Part shown: positions 46,901 to 57,347 of the stretch, piece after piece
Layout of the letters: each line of letters opens with the position of its first letter
Position numbering within the stretch: position 1 is the first letter of the stretch
Assembly (NCBI GenBank): GCA_023078685.1
Contig: JALGAS010000014.1
Location: 62,001-126,000, forward strand
From: Neopestalotiopsis rosae
Lineage: Eukaryota > Ascomycota > Sordariomycetes > Amphisphaeriales > Sporocadaceae
Reading direction: 5' to 3'
Length of the DNA stretch: 64,000 bases
Notes under the pieces: model-generated
What the model was told of the DNA's origin: nothing
Databases searched by the model: none
The model's input: only the letters and a program-made list of their open reading frames with translations
Made by a program: the position numbers and the translations under genes

Positions 46901-47457
46901 TATTTTACGCTTTCATGTGTAGCACATGAGCTGATTGATCCTGTCTGCATTGCAGCTCCTCCTGATTCCTAGCCGCCTACGAAAAATCGACTCCGTGCTG
47001 CAACTCAGTCTCTTGACCTGTAGCAGCTTCAAGTTTCGATAGATCTGATATCATCAACGCGCGCACCGCCCTCAATTGAGCTTTGCGCTGAGCTTCACTC
47101 TCGCCTGAATCCTTAGCTCGCGTCCGTTTCCCAGTCGCATCGCCTCAATTCTTCCGGGGCAGCCAGCAAAATCACTTGCAGCAAGATCCTGCCAACTGGA
47201 ATGCGCTGTCTCTAACTAGCCTCTGCTTCGCTCCTCCTCCGACTCCCATCGTCGACCCGCAGTTTCCACCGACGCGTTCTCTGTCTCTCTCACTCTCTCT
47301 CACTCTTGACGTTCCAGAGAGCTAATTCAGTCGCCATCAATTGACATTAACCGCTTCGTTGGACCTGTGTGTGCGTCGTTTACACACACTTCCTACAACC
47401 ACCTTTTCTTTTACCTACCAAGGGTCCGGCCCCTCCGTTCCCCCTCAGCTATATCAT
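43994..47457. other. 3.4-kb region upstream of the PKA gene
   Basis: No protein gene is supported. The first half is A/T-rich with short scattered frames. From about 45900 the strand is C/T-rich, with TACCTA/TAGGTA words at 46280-46345 and a CTCTCTCTCACTCTCTCTCA tract around 47283-47302, as in a long fungal leader. A possible leader intron is listed separately. Confidence 0.5.
46802..46955 (+). other. Possible 5'-leader intron of the PKA gene
   Basis: A GTATGT donor at 46802 and a TTGCAG acceptor ending at 46955, with a GCTGATT branch-like site about 20 nt before the end; 154 nt. It rests on splice consensus only. Confidence 0.35.
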
Positions 47458-49161
47458 ATGCCGAGTCTAGGCTCTTTTCTCAAGAAAAAGCGGACGAGGG
47501 ACGATAAGGCCGATCCCTCTTCTAGCCAGCCAACTAGTCCGGTGACGCCAACGACCCCGACCATCTCACAAAGCTTTGAGAGCCAGCACACGCAGTCTAC
47601 TGCCCGTACGACGCCTGGCAGCTCGGCCTCGCATGCGAGGAAGCCGTCTTCTCAAGCACGAAACGCATCTTACGAGGTACAAAAACCTGCTTCGGCAGGT
47701 CCTGGGCAACAAATGAACGTTGTCCAAGGACACCAAAGCCAACAGCACCACCCTTATGGTATCCAGCAGTCTCCTAGTCCGGGACATGCAGGAAATCCAC
47801 AAAGCCTGCCCAGTATCAACAACATAATTAACATGCCGCAGAATGATGGTATGGCGCAATTCTAGGATACCTCGACCATGACTGATCCGTATACTAATAA
47901 TGGTACAGGAGCCGGTAGTGCTGCTCAGAATGGCGGCCAACCTCCACCACAGCAGAACCAGCAATCCCAGCAGCAACAACAACCGCATGGGCATCACTCA
48001 CAGCCATCAACAGACTCGAGGGTGACGAAGGGGAAATATTCACTTGCAGACTTTGAAATCCAAAGGACATTGGGTACGGGAAGTTTTGGACGTGTACACC
48101 TGGTGCAGTCAAAACATAACCAACGCTTTTATGCAGTCAAAGTACTCAAAAAGGCGCAAGTGGTGAAGATGAAGCAAGTCGAGCACACCAACGATGAGAG
48201 GCGTATGCTCGGAGAAGTCAAACATCCTTTCCTCATTACCTTGTGGGGAACATTCCAGGACTCGAGGAATCTATACATGGTCATGGACTTTGTCGAAGGT
48301 GGAGAGCTGTTCTCGTTGCTGCGGAAATCTGGAGTAGGTTCTTGCCTCGTGCTAATTTCGCCCGTGACAATTGTGACCTAACAGACGATAGCGTTTTCCG
48401 AATCCAGTCGCAAAATTCTATGCTGCCGAGGTTACTCTGGCACTGGAGTACTTGCACGAGAAGCACATCATATATAGGGACCTGAAGCCCGAAAACTTAC
48501 TTTTGGACCGCCACGGCCACCTCAAGATAACGGATTTTGGTTTCGCGAAGCGGGTGCCTGACAAGACCTGGACTTTGTGTGGTACTCCCGACTACCTGGC
48601 CCCGGAGGTTGTCAGCAACAAGGGCTATAACAAATCAGTAGACTGGTAAGTGGCACGAGATCCCAATACGGGCAGGAGTGGATTGTCTGACATATGTTTA
48701 AAAGGTGGTCGCTTGGCATCTTGATCTATGAGATGCTGTGCGGATACACGCCGTTCTGGGACAGCGGGTCGCCGATGAAGATCTATGAAAATATTCTGAA
48801 GGGCAAAGTCAAGTATCCGCAATATGTCCACCCAGATGCGCACAACCTTTTGGAACGACTGATCACACCGGATCTGACCAAACGATTGGGCAACCTTTAC
48901 GGCGGACCGCAAGACGTGAAAAATCATCCTTGGTTCGCGGAAGTTACGTGGGATCGTCTATCAAGGAAAGACATTGACGCTCCATACACTCCGCCTGTCA
49001 AAGCCGGCGCTGGTGACGCGAGTCAGTTTGACAAGTATCCCGAAGAAACAGAAAAATACGGCCAGAGCGGTCATGATGAGTGAGTCGACACGATTGTTCT
49101 GAACCCTGCAAACATTTCGCTGATACATAGCAGATTTGGACATTTGTTCAGTGACTTTTGA
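47458..49161 (+). CDS. pkaC: cAMP-dependent protein kinase catalytic subunit
   Basis: Model: exons 47458-47848, 47909-48333, 48392-48645, 48705-49079, 49134-49161; 490 residues. An AGC kinase core follows a ~170-residue Ser/Gln/Pro-rich N-terminus, as in other filamentous fungi. Visible: Gly loop [13 protein letters not shown] (about 186), catalytic Lys in [26 protein letters not shown], the activation loop [14 protein letters not shown] with the phosphorylatable Thr, and [14 protein letters not shown]. The last exon codes only for EFGHLFSDF, which supplies the FxxF end of the kinase tail that docks on the N-lobe. Without splicing the frame stops at 49081-49083, right after HDE, and loses it. 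The start at 47458 ([16 protein letters not shown]) is the first in-frame ATG after the leader. Intron 1 has a textbook TACTAATA branch. PKA acts with a regulatory subunit, not present here, in growth, development and pathogenicity signalling. Confidence 0.93.
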
Positions 49162-50337
49162 TTTGATTCGCTGAGCATCCACTCAAGCGAATATGCGACG
49201 GTAACATAAAGAAACGATTGACTTTGCGGAGTGGCAAGGATACTCATGGGTTTGGGGCAAGGCTGGGAATTGGCAACGGGGTGAATGCGGTCGAGGACGT
49301 GGGTGGCGAATCGCACGCGACGGCCATGATATTTCTTAAAGAAGTTCACATGATGGAATACAGGTAAACAGAGAAAAGGTCTGGCAGATGACATGCTGCG
49401 AAAGAAGACATGAGGAAAGAAAAGGTTGACTGTTCGCGGTCAAGCAGCAGCATGCCCGTACCTCAGTATTTGTCCACCCAAGCAAATGTTAGGGTTTCTG
49501 TCGCAGCGCGAACTTGCAGCAGCCTAAGCCTTATGCTACAGCTCTACATGGCGCTTACATGATGAGGCCGAAGAAAGAAACAACCCTATATGTCAGGACT
49601 TATTACCTGCCTATATACGCTCTATGGAACAATGATATGTGTGGGTGAACATGGTGGTTCATATGTACGAGTAATGTACAACAATGTATTGAGGGGAGGG
49701 GGGACATGAGGTCTTCAATTGTCCCCTCAACTACCCCGGTCCCGTTATGCACGCCATAAGACGGTTGTGTGTTATGCTTGGGATTTCCCCCACTTGTGCT
49801 GGGCTGCTTACTTGCCAATTCATACGTACATTAGATCCCTAACGATTCTAGATTAGCTCAAACCCGCCTCGCCATTTTCTAAACGAATCGGGGGCCCGTT
49901 TTTAGGGTCTCGCTCGTCCCCATGGTCAAATCTCCAATCAATTAAGGATCTTTTCCAGGCCTGGCCCGGGGTGAGATTGAGTGAGAAAAAAAAAGTCGCG
50001 GTGAGTGAATCAATCTGCATTCTGCGCCCGGTGACTGCTGCATGAGACTTCTAGATTTACTTGTGTCGTTTTTCTCCCTTGGCCCCGGCTCCCTCTTTTT
50101 TTCCTTCGGCTGCTTTTGCTTGCTGCACATCAATTATTAGGTAGTGTGGTTCTCTTTTGGGGAAAATACGATGCTGCTAGACAGCACCCTGAATCATCTC
50201 CATCCATCTACTATCCTACAGTGTCGTCCCCCTTTACTAAAGTTTCTCCTAACGTAATTGATGTCCCTGCATTTTACAATCCTTCTTTGCTGAAACTCCA
50301 GGCGAGTTGTGTGCGAGAGAGAGAGAGAAAGAGAGAA
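49162..50337. other. Intergenic between PKA and CorA-like genes
   Basis: About 1.2 kb. PKA 3' sequence, then a promoter. A GA-rich purine tract (50310-50336) sits directly before the CorA-like start codon. No other gene is supported. Confidence 0.5.
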
Positions 50338-52754
50338 ATGGACGATTATATGTTCCACCGTTACGTGCAGCAATGCAAATACGTACCAGAAAATACAAGT
50401 TACCTGGAGGTATTCAACTATACGGTATGTCTTTTCTTGTTTTTTTTCACCCCTCATGTTTGCTTCGCATCCCAATTCGAGTCCCCGATTGGAGGACTAG
50501 TCAATATCTAGTCAAATAGTAGGTAGTAGACAAGAGGCAATCCCGGGTGAGGATAGTTATCTGCGTGTGTCCACGGACGGGTGTGTGTTGCAATGCCCCC
50601 CTTATATATACTCTTTGCTTAGAGCTACCTCGTCTCCAGCATGCGAGGGTAGTCTGGTTTGTCTCGTCTCTGTCGTTGGTTATCAGAGATGGAAAGAGAG
50701 CTCCAATCTATTCCCGTCGTCAGCGTTGCCAGTTACCGAAGCTAACAATGCGGCTCTTCCCCCGAATCAGGATCCAGTTCATAATTCAGTCGAGGAGCAT
50801 CCACTCACACCCGATGAGTTTGAAAACTATCTACATCGCCGGGTATGTTATATAAGATCCTTATTTCTCCCTCCTTCCTCTCCCCCAATAAGGTGTCGTT
50901 ATTGGACCTTCTATTTCCCTTTAAAGAAAGCTGTCCGCACCGTCGCCTGCTTGGCCCCCTGGATCTAAAGTGCCGTCTTCCCGGACGGCACTGCTCTGTG
51001 GAGTTTTGGTTCGCCGAGCGGGGAAGGGATCTGGTTGCCGTGATCCGGCGCCTTTGTGTGTGGTATCAGCCCTCTCTTTGCGTACCCGAACCCTTGGGAC
51101 CGGGGAACTTTTGACAATCGATATGTCTCTATTGTTTCATTGCTTATTACTGATGCTTTCTTTTGTGGCCACTTAGGGAGCTTTTGAGCCACCAACGCTA
51201 CCCGAGGGCGTGAGGTTGAAAGATGGCATCCGTCTAGTGTGAGTCTCGCCCTTCTTCTTGTTCTACCCCCCTCCTCCGTCCCGCCATTGACTGAAACCTT
51301 GAGAATTATAGTCTTCAGAAAAATGCCAAGCAGAATGAGACGTTTACGCCAAATTATATATCCCTGACGGCAGATCAATATGAGCAAATGGTCAGGACCA
51401 TGCGGCTCCCCTTCCGGGCCATTGAGGGGACGAGCGTCGTAGGACCCTTCTTTTGGTCTGCATTCGACTCAGATGCGAGCGATCCGCACTTGCGTAAGTT
51501 ATTATACTGTGCTTGTAGACATGTCTAAAGCTTCCCGTCTATTCGCCTACACATGAGTGCCTGGACTGGCTGACAATGTCACTGCAGAAATCATTTTTCG
51601 CAAATCCGATGTGCGGAAAAAGGGCAAGACCCGTGGCTGGGAGATTATGCTCTCGCATTCCTTTACAACTGCCATTACGACTGGTTTCGTCAAGGGAACG
51701 CCGTCTTCGGACATTGTCACTTCCATCGAGCATCTGATATCGTGTGCCGCGCAGGTAGCGCACCCCATGCTCCTGCCCGTCATCATCCTGTCGCACGACC
51801 TGTCCTGGAAGACGGACCAGAAGCAGCGCGACGCGCGGGACTGGCTGCGGCGCCTCGAGCACGCCGTGACCATGCGCGACGAGATCGAGGAGGGGGAGGG
51901 GTACCGGGAGCTGGACCTCGAGGTCCTCAACCGCGACCTCGTCGAGTGCCACAGCCAGGTCCTGTGGAAGCGCCCGCAGGCTTACCAGAGCATCATTGAA
52001 GAGATGAAGCTGGCCATGGACAACTTTTGGCAGAGCTCCGTGCCCGAGCGTGTGCACCGCGGCGAGACGGCCGCCCTGCACAGCAGCATGAAGAGCCGTC
52101 TGGACTTTTACCGCATCAAACTCTTGGGCGTGGAGAATTACGCGCATACGACGTTGGAGAGGCTGAATATCCAGCGACAAGCTGTGAGTTTGCTTTCATT
52201 TTTTTCTCATTCTCCCTCTTTCAGCTGGATCCTGTTATTATATCAAGGGAGAATGTTCTAACATTTTACAGCTGTACAATATCATTGCCCAAAAGGAATC
52301 CAAGCTCAACCTAGAAATGGCAGCCCAGCAAAGGCGTCTCGCACACGCATCAAAACGAGACAGCACCGCCATGAAGACGTTATCACTACTAGGCGCCGTG
52401 TTCCTCCCGGGCACTTTCCTAGCCTCCATCTTCTCCATGACGTTTTTCGACTTCAACGTAGACGACGGCTCCAGCGGGGGCACGGGAGCGGCCGTCTCGC
52501 AGTACCTCTGGGTGTATTTCGTCGTGACCATCCCGCTGACCATGCTCATCGTGGGCTCGTGGTGGTGGCTGGACAAGCGGCGCGAGCGCCAGTACGCCCT
52601 CGAGGACGCCGACATTGAAAAGGGCATCGAGCGCATGGAGACGGAGATCATGGCCATCATGCGCAAAAAGACCATGAAAAAGGCCACTACCTGGAATAGC
52701 GGCAACACGCCCAGTCTCAGCTTTCAGCTGAATCGAAAGGACAAGACGGGCTGA
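50338..52754 (+). CDS. CorA-like membrane protein (Mg2+ transporter superfamily) lacking GMN
   Basis: Model: exons 50338-50424, 50687-50842, 51177-51238, 51312-51493, 51588-52183, 52272-52754; 521 residues, all junctions in phase. The start MDDYMFHRYVQQCKY is placed after a GA-rich leader. The N-terminal cytosolic part is followed by a long helical stalk (YRELDLEVLNRDLVECHSQ; ESKLNLEMAAQQRRLAHASKRDSTAMK). Two closely spaced membrane helices close the protein: LSLLGAVFLPGTFLASIFSM, then YLWVYFVVTIPLTMLIVGSWWWL. This is the CorA topology, but the GMN selectivity motif after the first helix is replaced (FSMTFFDF). Fungi carry many such CorA-like proteins with uncertain ion specificity, so the Mg2+ role is inferred from the superfamily. 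The first intron (262 nt) is long; its acceptor at 50685-50686 was picked by phase and is the least certain junction. Confidence 0.82.
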
Positions 52755-53901
52755 CCACGACTAAAGGGAAAAGGGAGGGAGGGGGATTGTAATCAATGGG
52801 GAAGAGGGTGGCACGGGGTCCGTTTGTGGGTACGGATATTGTTTATGACCGCGACGACCTTTCTTTTTACTATTATTGTTCCTCTCATGGCACGAAACTT
52901 GATGACCATCCTACGCAAGCATAGACATTTCGGCATAACAAGTATATAGCTAGGTACACACACGTCATATATGGGAATAATTGGGAATTGAATATCACGA
53001 TCTTTGCTTCGTCGAGCTCTACTGGACTCTTCGAGGATATGAAACTTCAACAGTGGCACATGTTACTGTTCTCTGAGTCGAGTGCTCGTCGCTCTTCCTT
53101 GCCCGAAGATATGTGTTCCTGCACGCTGTGAGTGGCTTCAGAATGTATAGACACTCGATCAGCGTAATTGCCATGTTCTCAGTTGAAACAACAGTGATTG
53201 CTGCCTGGAGCAGAAAGTCCGAATACCAGTCGAATTCAGCTACGAGATCAAGTATTTAGCTCTTCTCACTCGAGCCTTCTCCTCTGTCTTGTCCTTACTT
53301 CCTACACGCCGACGGTATCAAGGTCGCAAAAGGTGAATTTGCAACACCAATGTGTGGCAGATGCCTGCTGCTGTCCAATCTGAGGGTGTTTCTTTCCCTC
53401 TGCTGAAGCAATGGCTGATGGTGGCAATGACTCTAAAGACAATCAAAAATTGTGTGATTGGCCACTTTTTGTAGCAGCAAGAGGAAGGTACAATCCAGCA
53501 TCTTTGTAAGAAGCTGTTTGATATTTCATCTTGGGAAAGTGCTGTCCAGTCATTGTGGTTGACCATTCGTCCACCTCGCCAATCTCATCGCCCAGGTCGG
53601 GGAAGAGTTTCGATTCTTCTTGTTGATACAAGAATCGACGTTGAGGTGTTTCACCCCAGTACAAGTGTTCAAGTACAGCTGACGGATTGTCTTCGCCGTT
53701 GGTCTAGAGTTTTCAACAACACCAAACAAACCCTTTCTTTTCGAGCCTTGGTCTCCACAACTCTTGAATTTCATCACCCTCCAACTTCAACCAGCCTCAA
53801 GCTATCTCATCCACCTACTTTATTCCCAAAGCTTGTTCGTTACTGGCATCAGCGTATTGTCATTAGAAACCTGTGACGTTCGGCACTACCAAGCCAACAC
53901 C
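52755..53901. other. Intergenic
   Basis: About 1.1 kb between the CorA-like gene and the GTPase gene, same strand. Short frames at 53318-53777 on both strands are unconvincing. The GTPase frame is open back to 53764 but has no ATG before 53902. Confidence 0.5.
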
Positions 53902-56900
53902 ATGGCCGCCACTGCCTCCGAGAGCGGTCCCGGCGCAAGGCCGTTTCGATTCGATCAGCTTAGTGAAGACCTGTCGGAAAGCACCCTTGAAGATTTGGAA
54001 CTTCTTGTCTCTACTACCTCCAAAGTTCTTGACAAGCTGAGTCTCACCCTCGCGTCGCTTGGTGAGGTCGCTGGTGAACCAGAGACCGATGAAGCCAGAT
54101 GGATCAAGACTTTGGCAGATTTGAAGGCACAGAGCAAACCCGCTCAAGTCACCATCGGCGTTGTCGGCAACACTGGAGCCGGAAAGAGCTCCGTCATCAA
54201 TGCAATCCTTAAGGAAGAACGCATAGTACCGACTAGTTGCTTTCGAGCATGCACAGCTGTCATAACGGAGTTGGCATGGAATGACTCTGAGATTCCGGAA
54301 GAGCTCTACAGAGGCGAGATCGAGTTCATTCAACCAGAGGACTGGTTTCAGGAGCTGACACAGCTCAAGGACGACCTCATCGACTCCAAAGGCCAGGTAT
54401 CCAAGGAAGCCGGCAAGGCAGACACTGATGCAGGTGTGTCTTGGGCAAAGGTCAAGGCAGTTTATCCAGAATTAACTCAGGATGAATTTGCACACATCAG
54501 CTTGGATTCGTTGACAAACGATCCAAGAGTTTGCGAGGTACTCGGCACCACAAAGAAAGTCTCCGACGCTGAAGTTGCTCAATTCTATCCCAAGCTGCAA
54601 CAATATATTGACAGCACTCAGGTAAAGTCTTCAAAGAAGGGAAAACGCAAGAAGGGTGAGCCCAAACCTGAGAAGAAGCCCGAGTTCTGGCCTTTGGTCA
54701 AAGTGGTCAGAGTGTACACCAAGGCGCGCGCCCTCTCGACTGGCGCCAGAGTTGTTGACTTGGTAAGAATCTAAAATCCTATGAAAAGTCTGGACTAACC
54801 TAGATCAGCCTGGTGTACAAGACTCAAATGCTGCAAGAGCAGCTGTCGCTGAGAAGTACATCCAAAACTGCAACAGCCTCTGGATTGTGGCACCCATCGC
54901 TCGAGCAGTTTCAGACAAAACTGCCCAAAACCTCCTGGGCGAGAGATTCAAGCTCCAAGTCAAGTACGACAATTCGTACTCATGCATTACTTTTATCGCC
55001 TCAAAGGCGGATGATATCAGCATTTCGGAAGCTACAAAAGATTTGGAGCTTTCTGATGACTCATATGATTTTATGGAACTCTCTGAACGACTTGAAGAGG
55101 TTTCTGAGGAGATTGGACCAAGGAAAAGAGAGCTTGAGGCATTAGAAGCTGAATTCTCATCATCCAAGGGTACTCTCAACGAAGCTGAGATCAAGCTCGA
55201 CATGTGGCAGAAGTTGGCAGTCAAACAAGAAGCTGGACATGCCGTGTTCTCGCCCCAAGTGACTCCTCAGAAGCGGCGACTGCGCGGTTCACCACGTCGC
55301 CAGACTACGAAGAGAACTGCAAAGGATCACGACTACACCTTCGGCGAAAAGTCTTCCAGTCAATACATTACCCTCGACGACAGTGACGATAGTGACGGTA
55401 GTGATGAATGTGACTCGGAGACAGAAGACGAAAGAGGGCCACTTTCACGCGACAGAGTTCAGTCCAACTTGGATGAGTGCAAGGCATCACATGTAGAGGC
55501 TCTGCAGACCTTACAAGACTGTGAGTCTCGTCTACTGCCAGCCAGGGAAGCGTATCGTGAGCTGGAAGATGAGCTATCCACGATCAAGCCTATTGTCAAG
55601 GCGATGTGCATTCGCGCTCGCAATGCCCAGTCACGCAGCGCGATTCGAGAAGACTTTGCTCGTGGTATCAGAGAGTAAGCAGCACTCTATTTTTTTTCTG
55701 GCGCGATGACTTCTTGAAAAACTGATCCTGTCGGGTGCAATGACAAACTCATTCCCTATCACAGGCTGCTTTTTCATAGATGCTAACCGGGGTTGCTTAT
55801 TTAGACTGGACCATGACAATATGAATGAAGCCGAGTTTGACCCTGAAGATGAAATCAGGAATTACGACCAAGTCGCAGAGTCACTACCAGTCTTTTGTGT
55901 CAGCTCGATAGCATATCAGACTCTGAGTGGTCGTTTCCGACAAGACGGCAAGACACCTGGCTTCCAGAGCTTGGAAGAGACTGAAATTCCTCAGCTGCAA
56001 GATCACGCCATTGCCTTGACTAAGTCAGCCCGCACTGAGGTCGCGAAACGCTATCTTGTACTCGCTTTTCAGCAATTCAATTCTCTGTCTATCTGGGCCA
56101 CCAGCAAAACCACCCAAGATCAACTTGGAGCTTCGGAGAAGGTCACCGAATCCGCTCACCTTCGAACAATTATTGGCAATCTTCGCAGTGACCTTGATCG
56201 TCTCACAGACGATTTTGTCCACGATTGCAAGCAAAAGTTCAAGAAGAAACTATTTAGCCGCTTTAACACCTCTGCCTCCAAGGCAGAGACCCAGGCAATC
56301 CCCATCGCCGAGGGCTGGAGCAAAAGATCCACTGAAGGAGGAATGTACTTTCACACGTATCAAGCCACCTGTCGCCGACAGTAAGTCCATCCTCAGGATT
56401 TTCGAAAGAATATATCTAACCATGAGCAGAGGTGCATTCTCTGGACGACGAGGATACCGTAATCTGAATGAGGAGCTACTACATCCTCTCAAGGCTTCAC
56501 TGGCTAATGCCTGGGACCGAGTTTTCACGAAGTACATACCTCAGACGCTAGAGGAGTTCTCGCAAGACGCTCGACTTATGCTCGACAACTTTCATTCGAC
56601 CTATAGTGCCCGCATGGGATCGAAGCTCCACGAAACCGATATCAACCTCCTACAATCACAGATCCGGATTCGTCATGAAGCCTTCAAGGACATGATTGCT
56701 GTTTTCAAGGCTACCATGGATACATCTCAGAAGGAGGCCAATCGAGAGTTCACCCCAGTCATTACGAGAACACTCACACAGGCATATTTGGATTGCCGTC
56801 AAGAAAGTGGTAAGTATTTACATCCTTCTGACAGATATTCTCATGCCTATCATCGTCTGGAAGGTTGCCCGTCGTATTGAATGGTTTCGACAGACATCAA

Positions 56901-57347
56901 ATTGACTAACAATTTCTGCCAGGTCTCGGAAGTTTCATGCGCATGAAAGAGCACATGATCCGCCACATCACGGAGGAGAAGCGAACCATGTTCCAGAATT
57001 CATGTCGAAATGTCGAAGAAAGCCTTCTTGATATATGCGACGAGAGCAGCCATACCATATGTTCAAAGATTGACGAGACTGTCGAAGCAATGCATTCCGA
57101 TTACCTCCAATCCATCCAGGGACGCGAGGTGTCGCCAGCGTCAAGGGTTGTGAGAAGCGAGATACAACAGCTGCTGTCGCGAGTTCACTCCAGCTTTGAA
57201 AGTGGACGATTTGATCCCTTTTTTGAAGAGATGCCCCATACCGCGCAGAATGAGAAAGTGACTCTCACTAAGCAGGAGGATGAAGTCACTCCCATCAAGC
57301 AAGAAGATGATGTCTTTCCAATCAAGCAGGAGGATGTATCAGTCTAG
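53902..57347 (+). CDS. SLIP-GC-like nuclear GTPase (dynamin superfamily) with tandem KQED tail
   Basis: Model: exons 53902-54762, 54809-55674, 55805-56380, 56430-56809, 56923-57347; 1035 residues. Start context CACCATGG is strong. A dynamin-type G domain has the P-loop GNTGAGKS (89-96) and DLPGVQDS as the switch II motif, completed only by joining exons 1 and 2. A basic insert (SKKGKRKKGEPKPEKKPE) lies in the G domain. A mid-protein disordered segment (about 435-500) combines basic KRRLRGSPRRQTTKR with acidic YITLDDSDDSDGSDE. The C-terminal half is helical. The last 27 residues are three 9-residue repeats with KQED. Human SLIP-GC (NUGGC) is a nuclear GTPase of germinal-centre B cells linked to genome stability; fungal relatives are common but poorly studied. 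Nuclear location is inferred from the basic segments. Confidence 0.88.
57264..57344 (+). repeat. Three tandem 27-bp coding repeats (9 residues each)
   Basis: The end of the GTPase gene encodes LTKQEDEVT, PIKQEDDVF and PIKQEDVSV, in exact register up to the stop codon. The nucleotide copies have diverged at synonymous sites, so the repeat is not brand new. Confidence 0.9.

Noticed and set aside
50310..50336. GA-rich purine tract before the CorA-like start codon
   Set aside because: Considered as a regulatory site, but short purine runs are common in fungal leaders. It is mentioned only as context.
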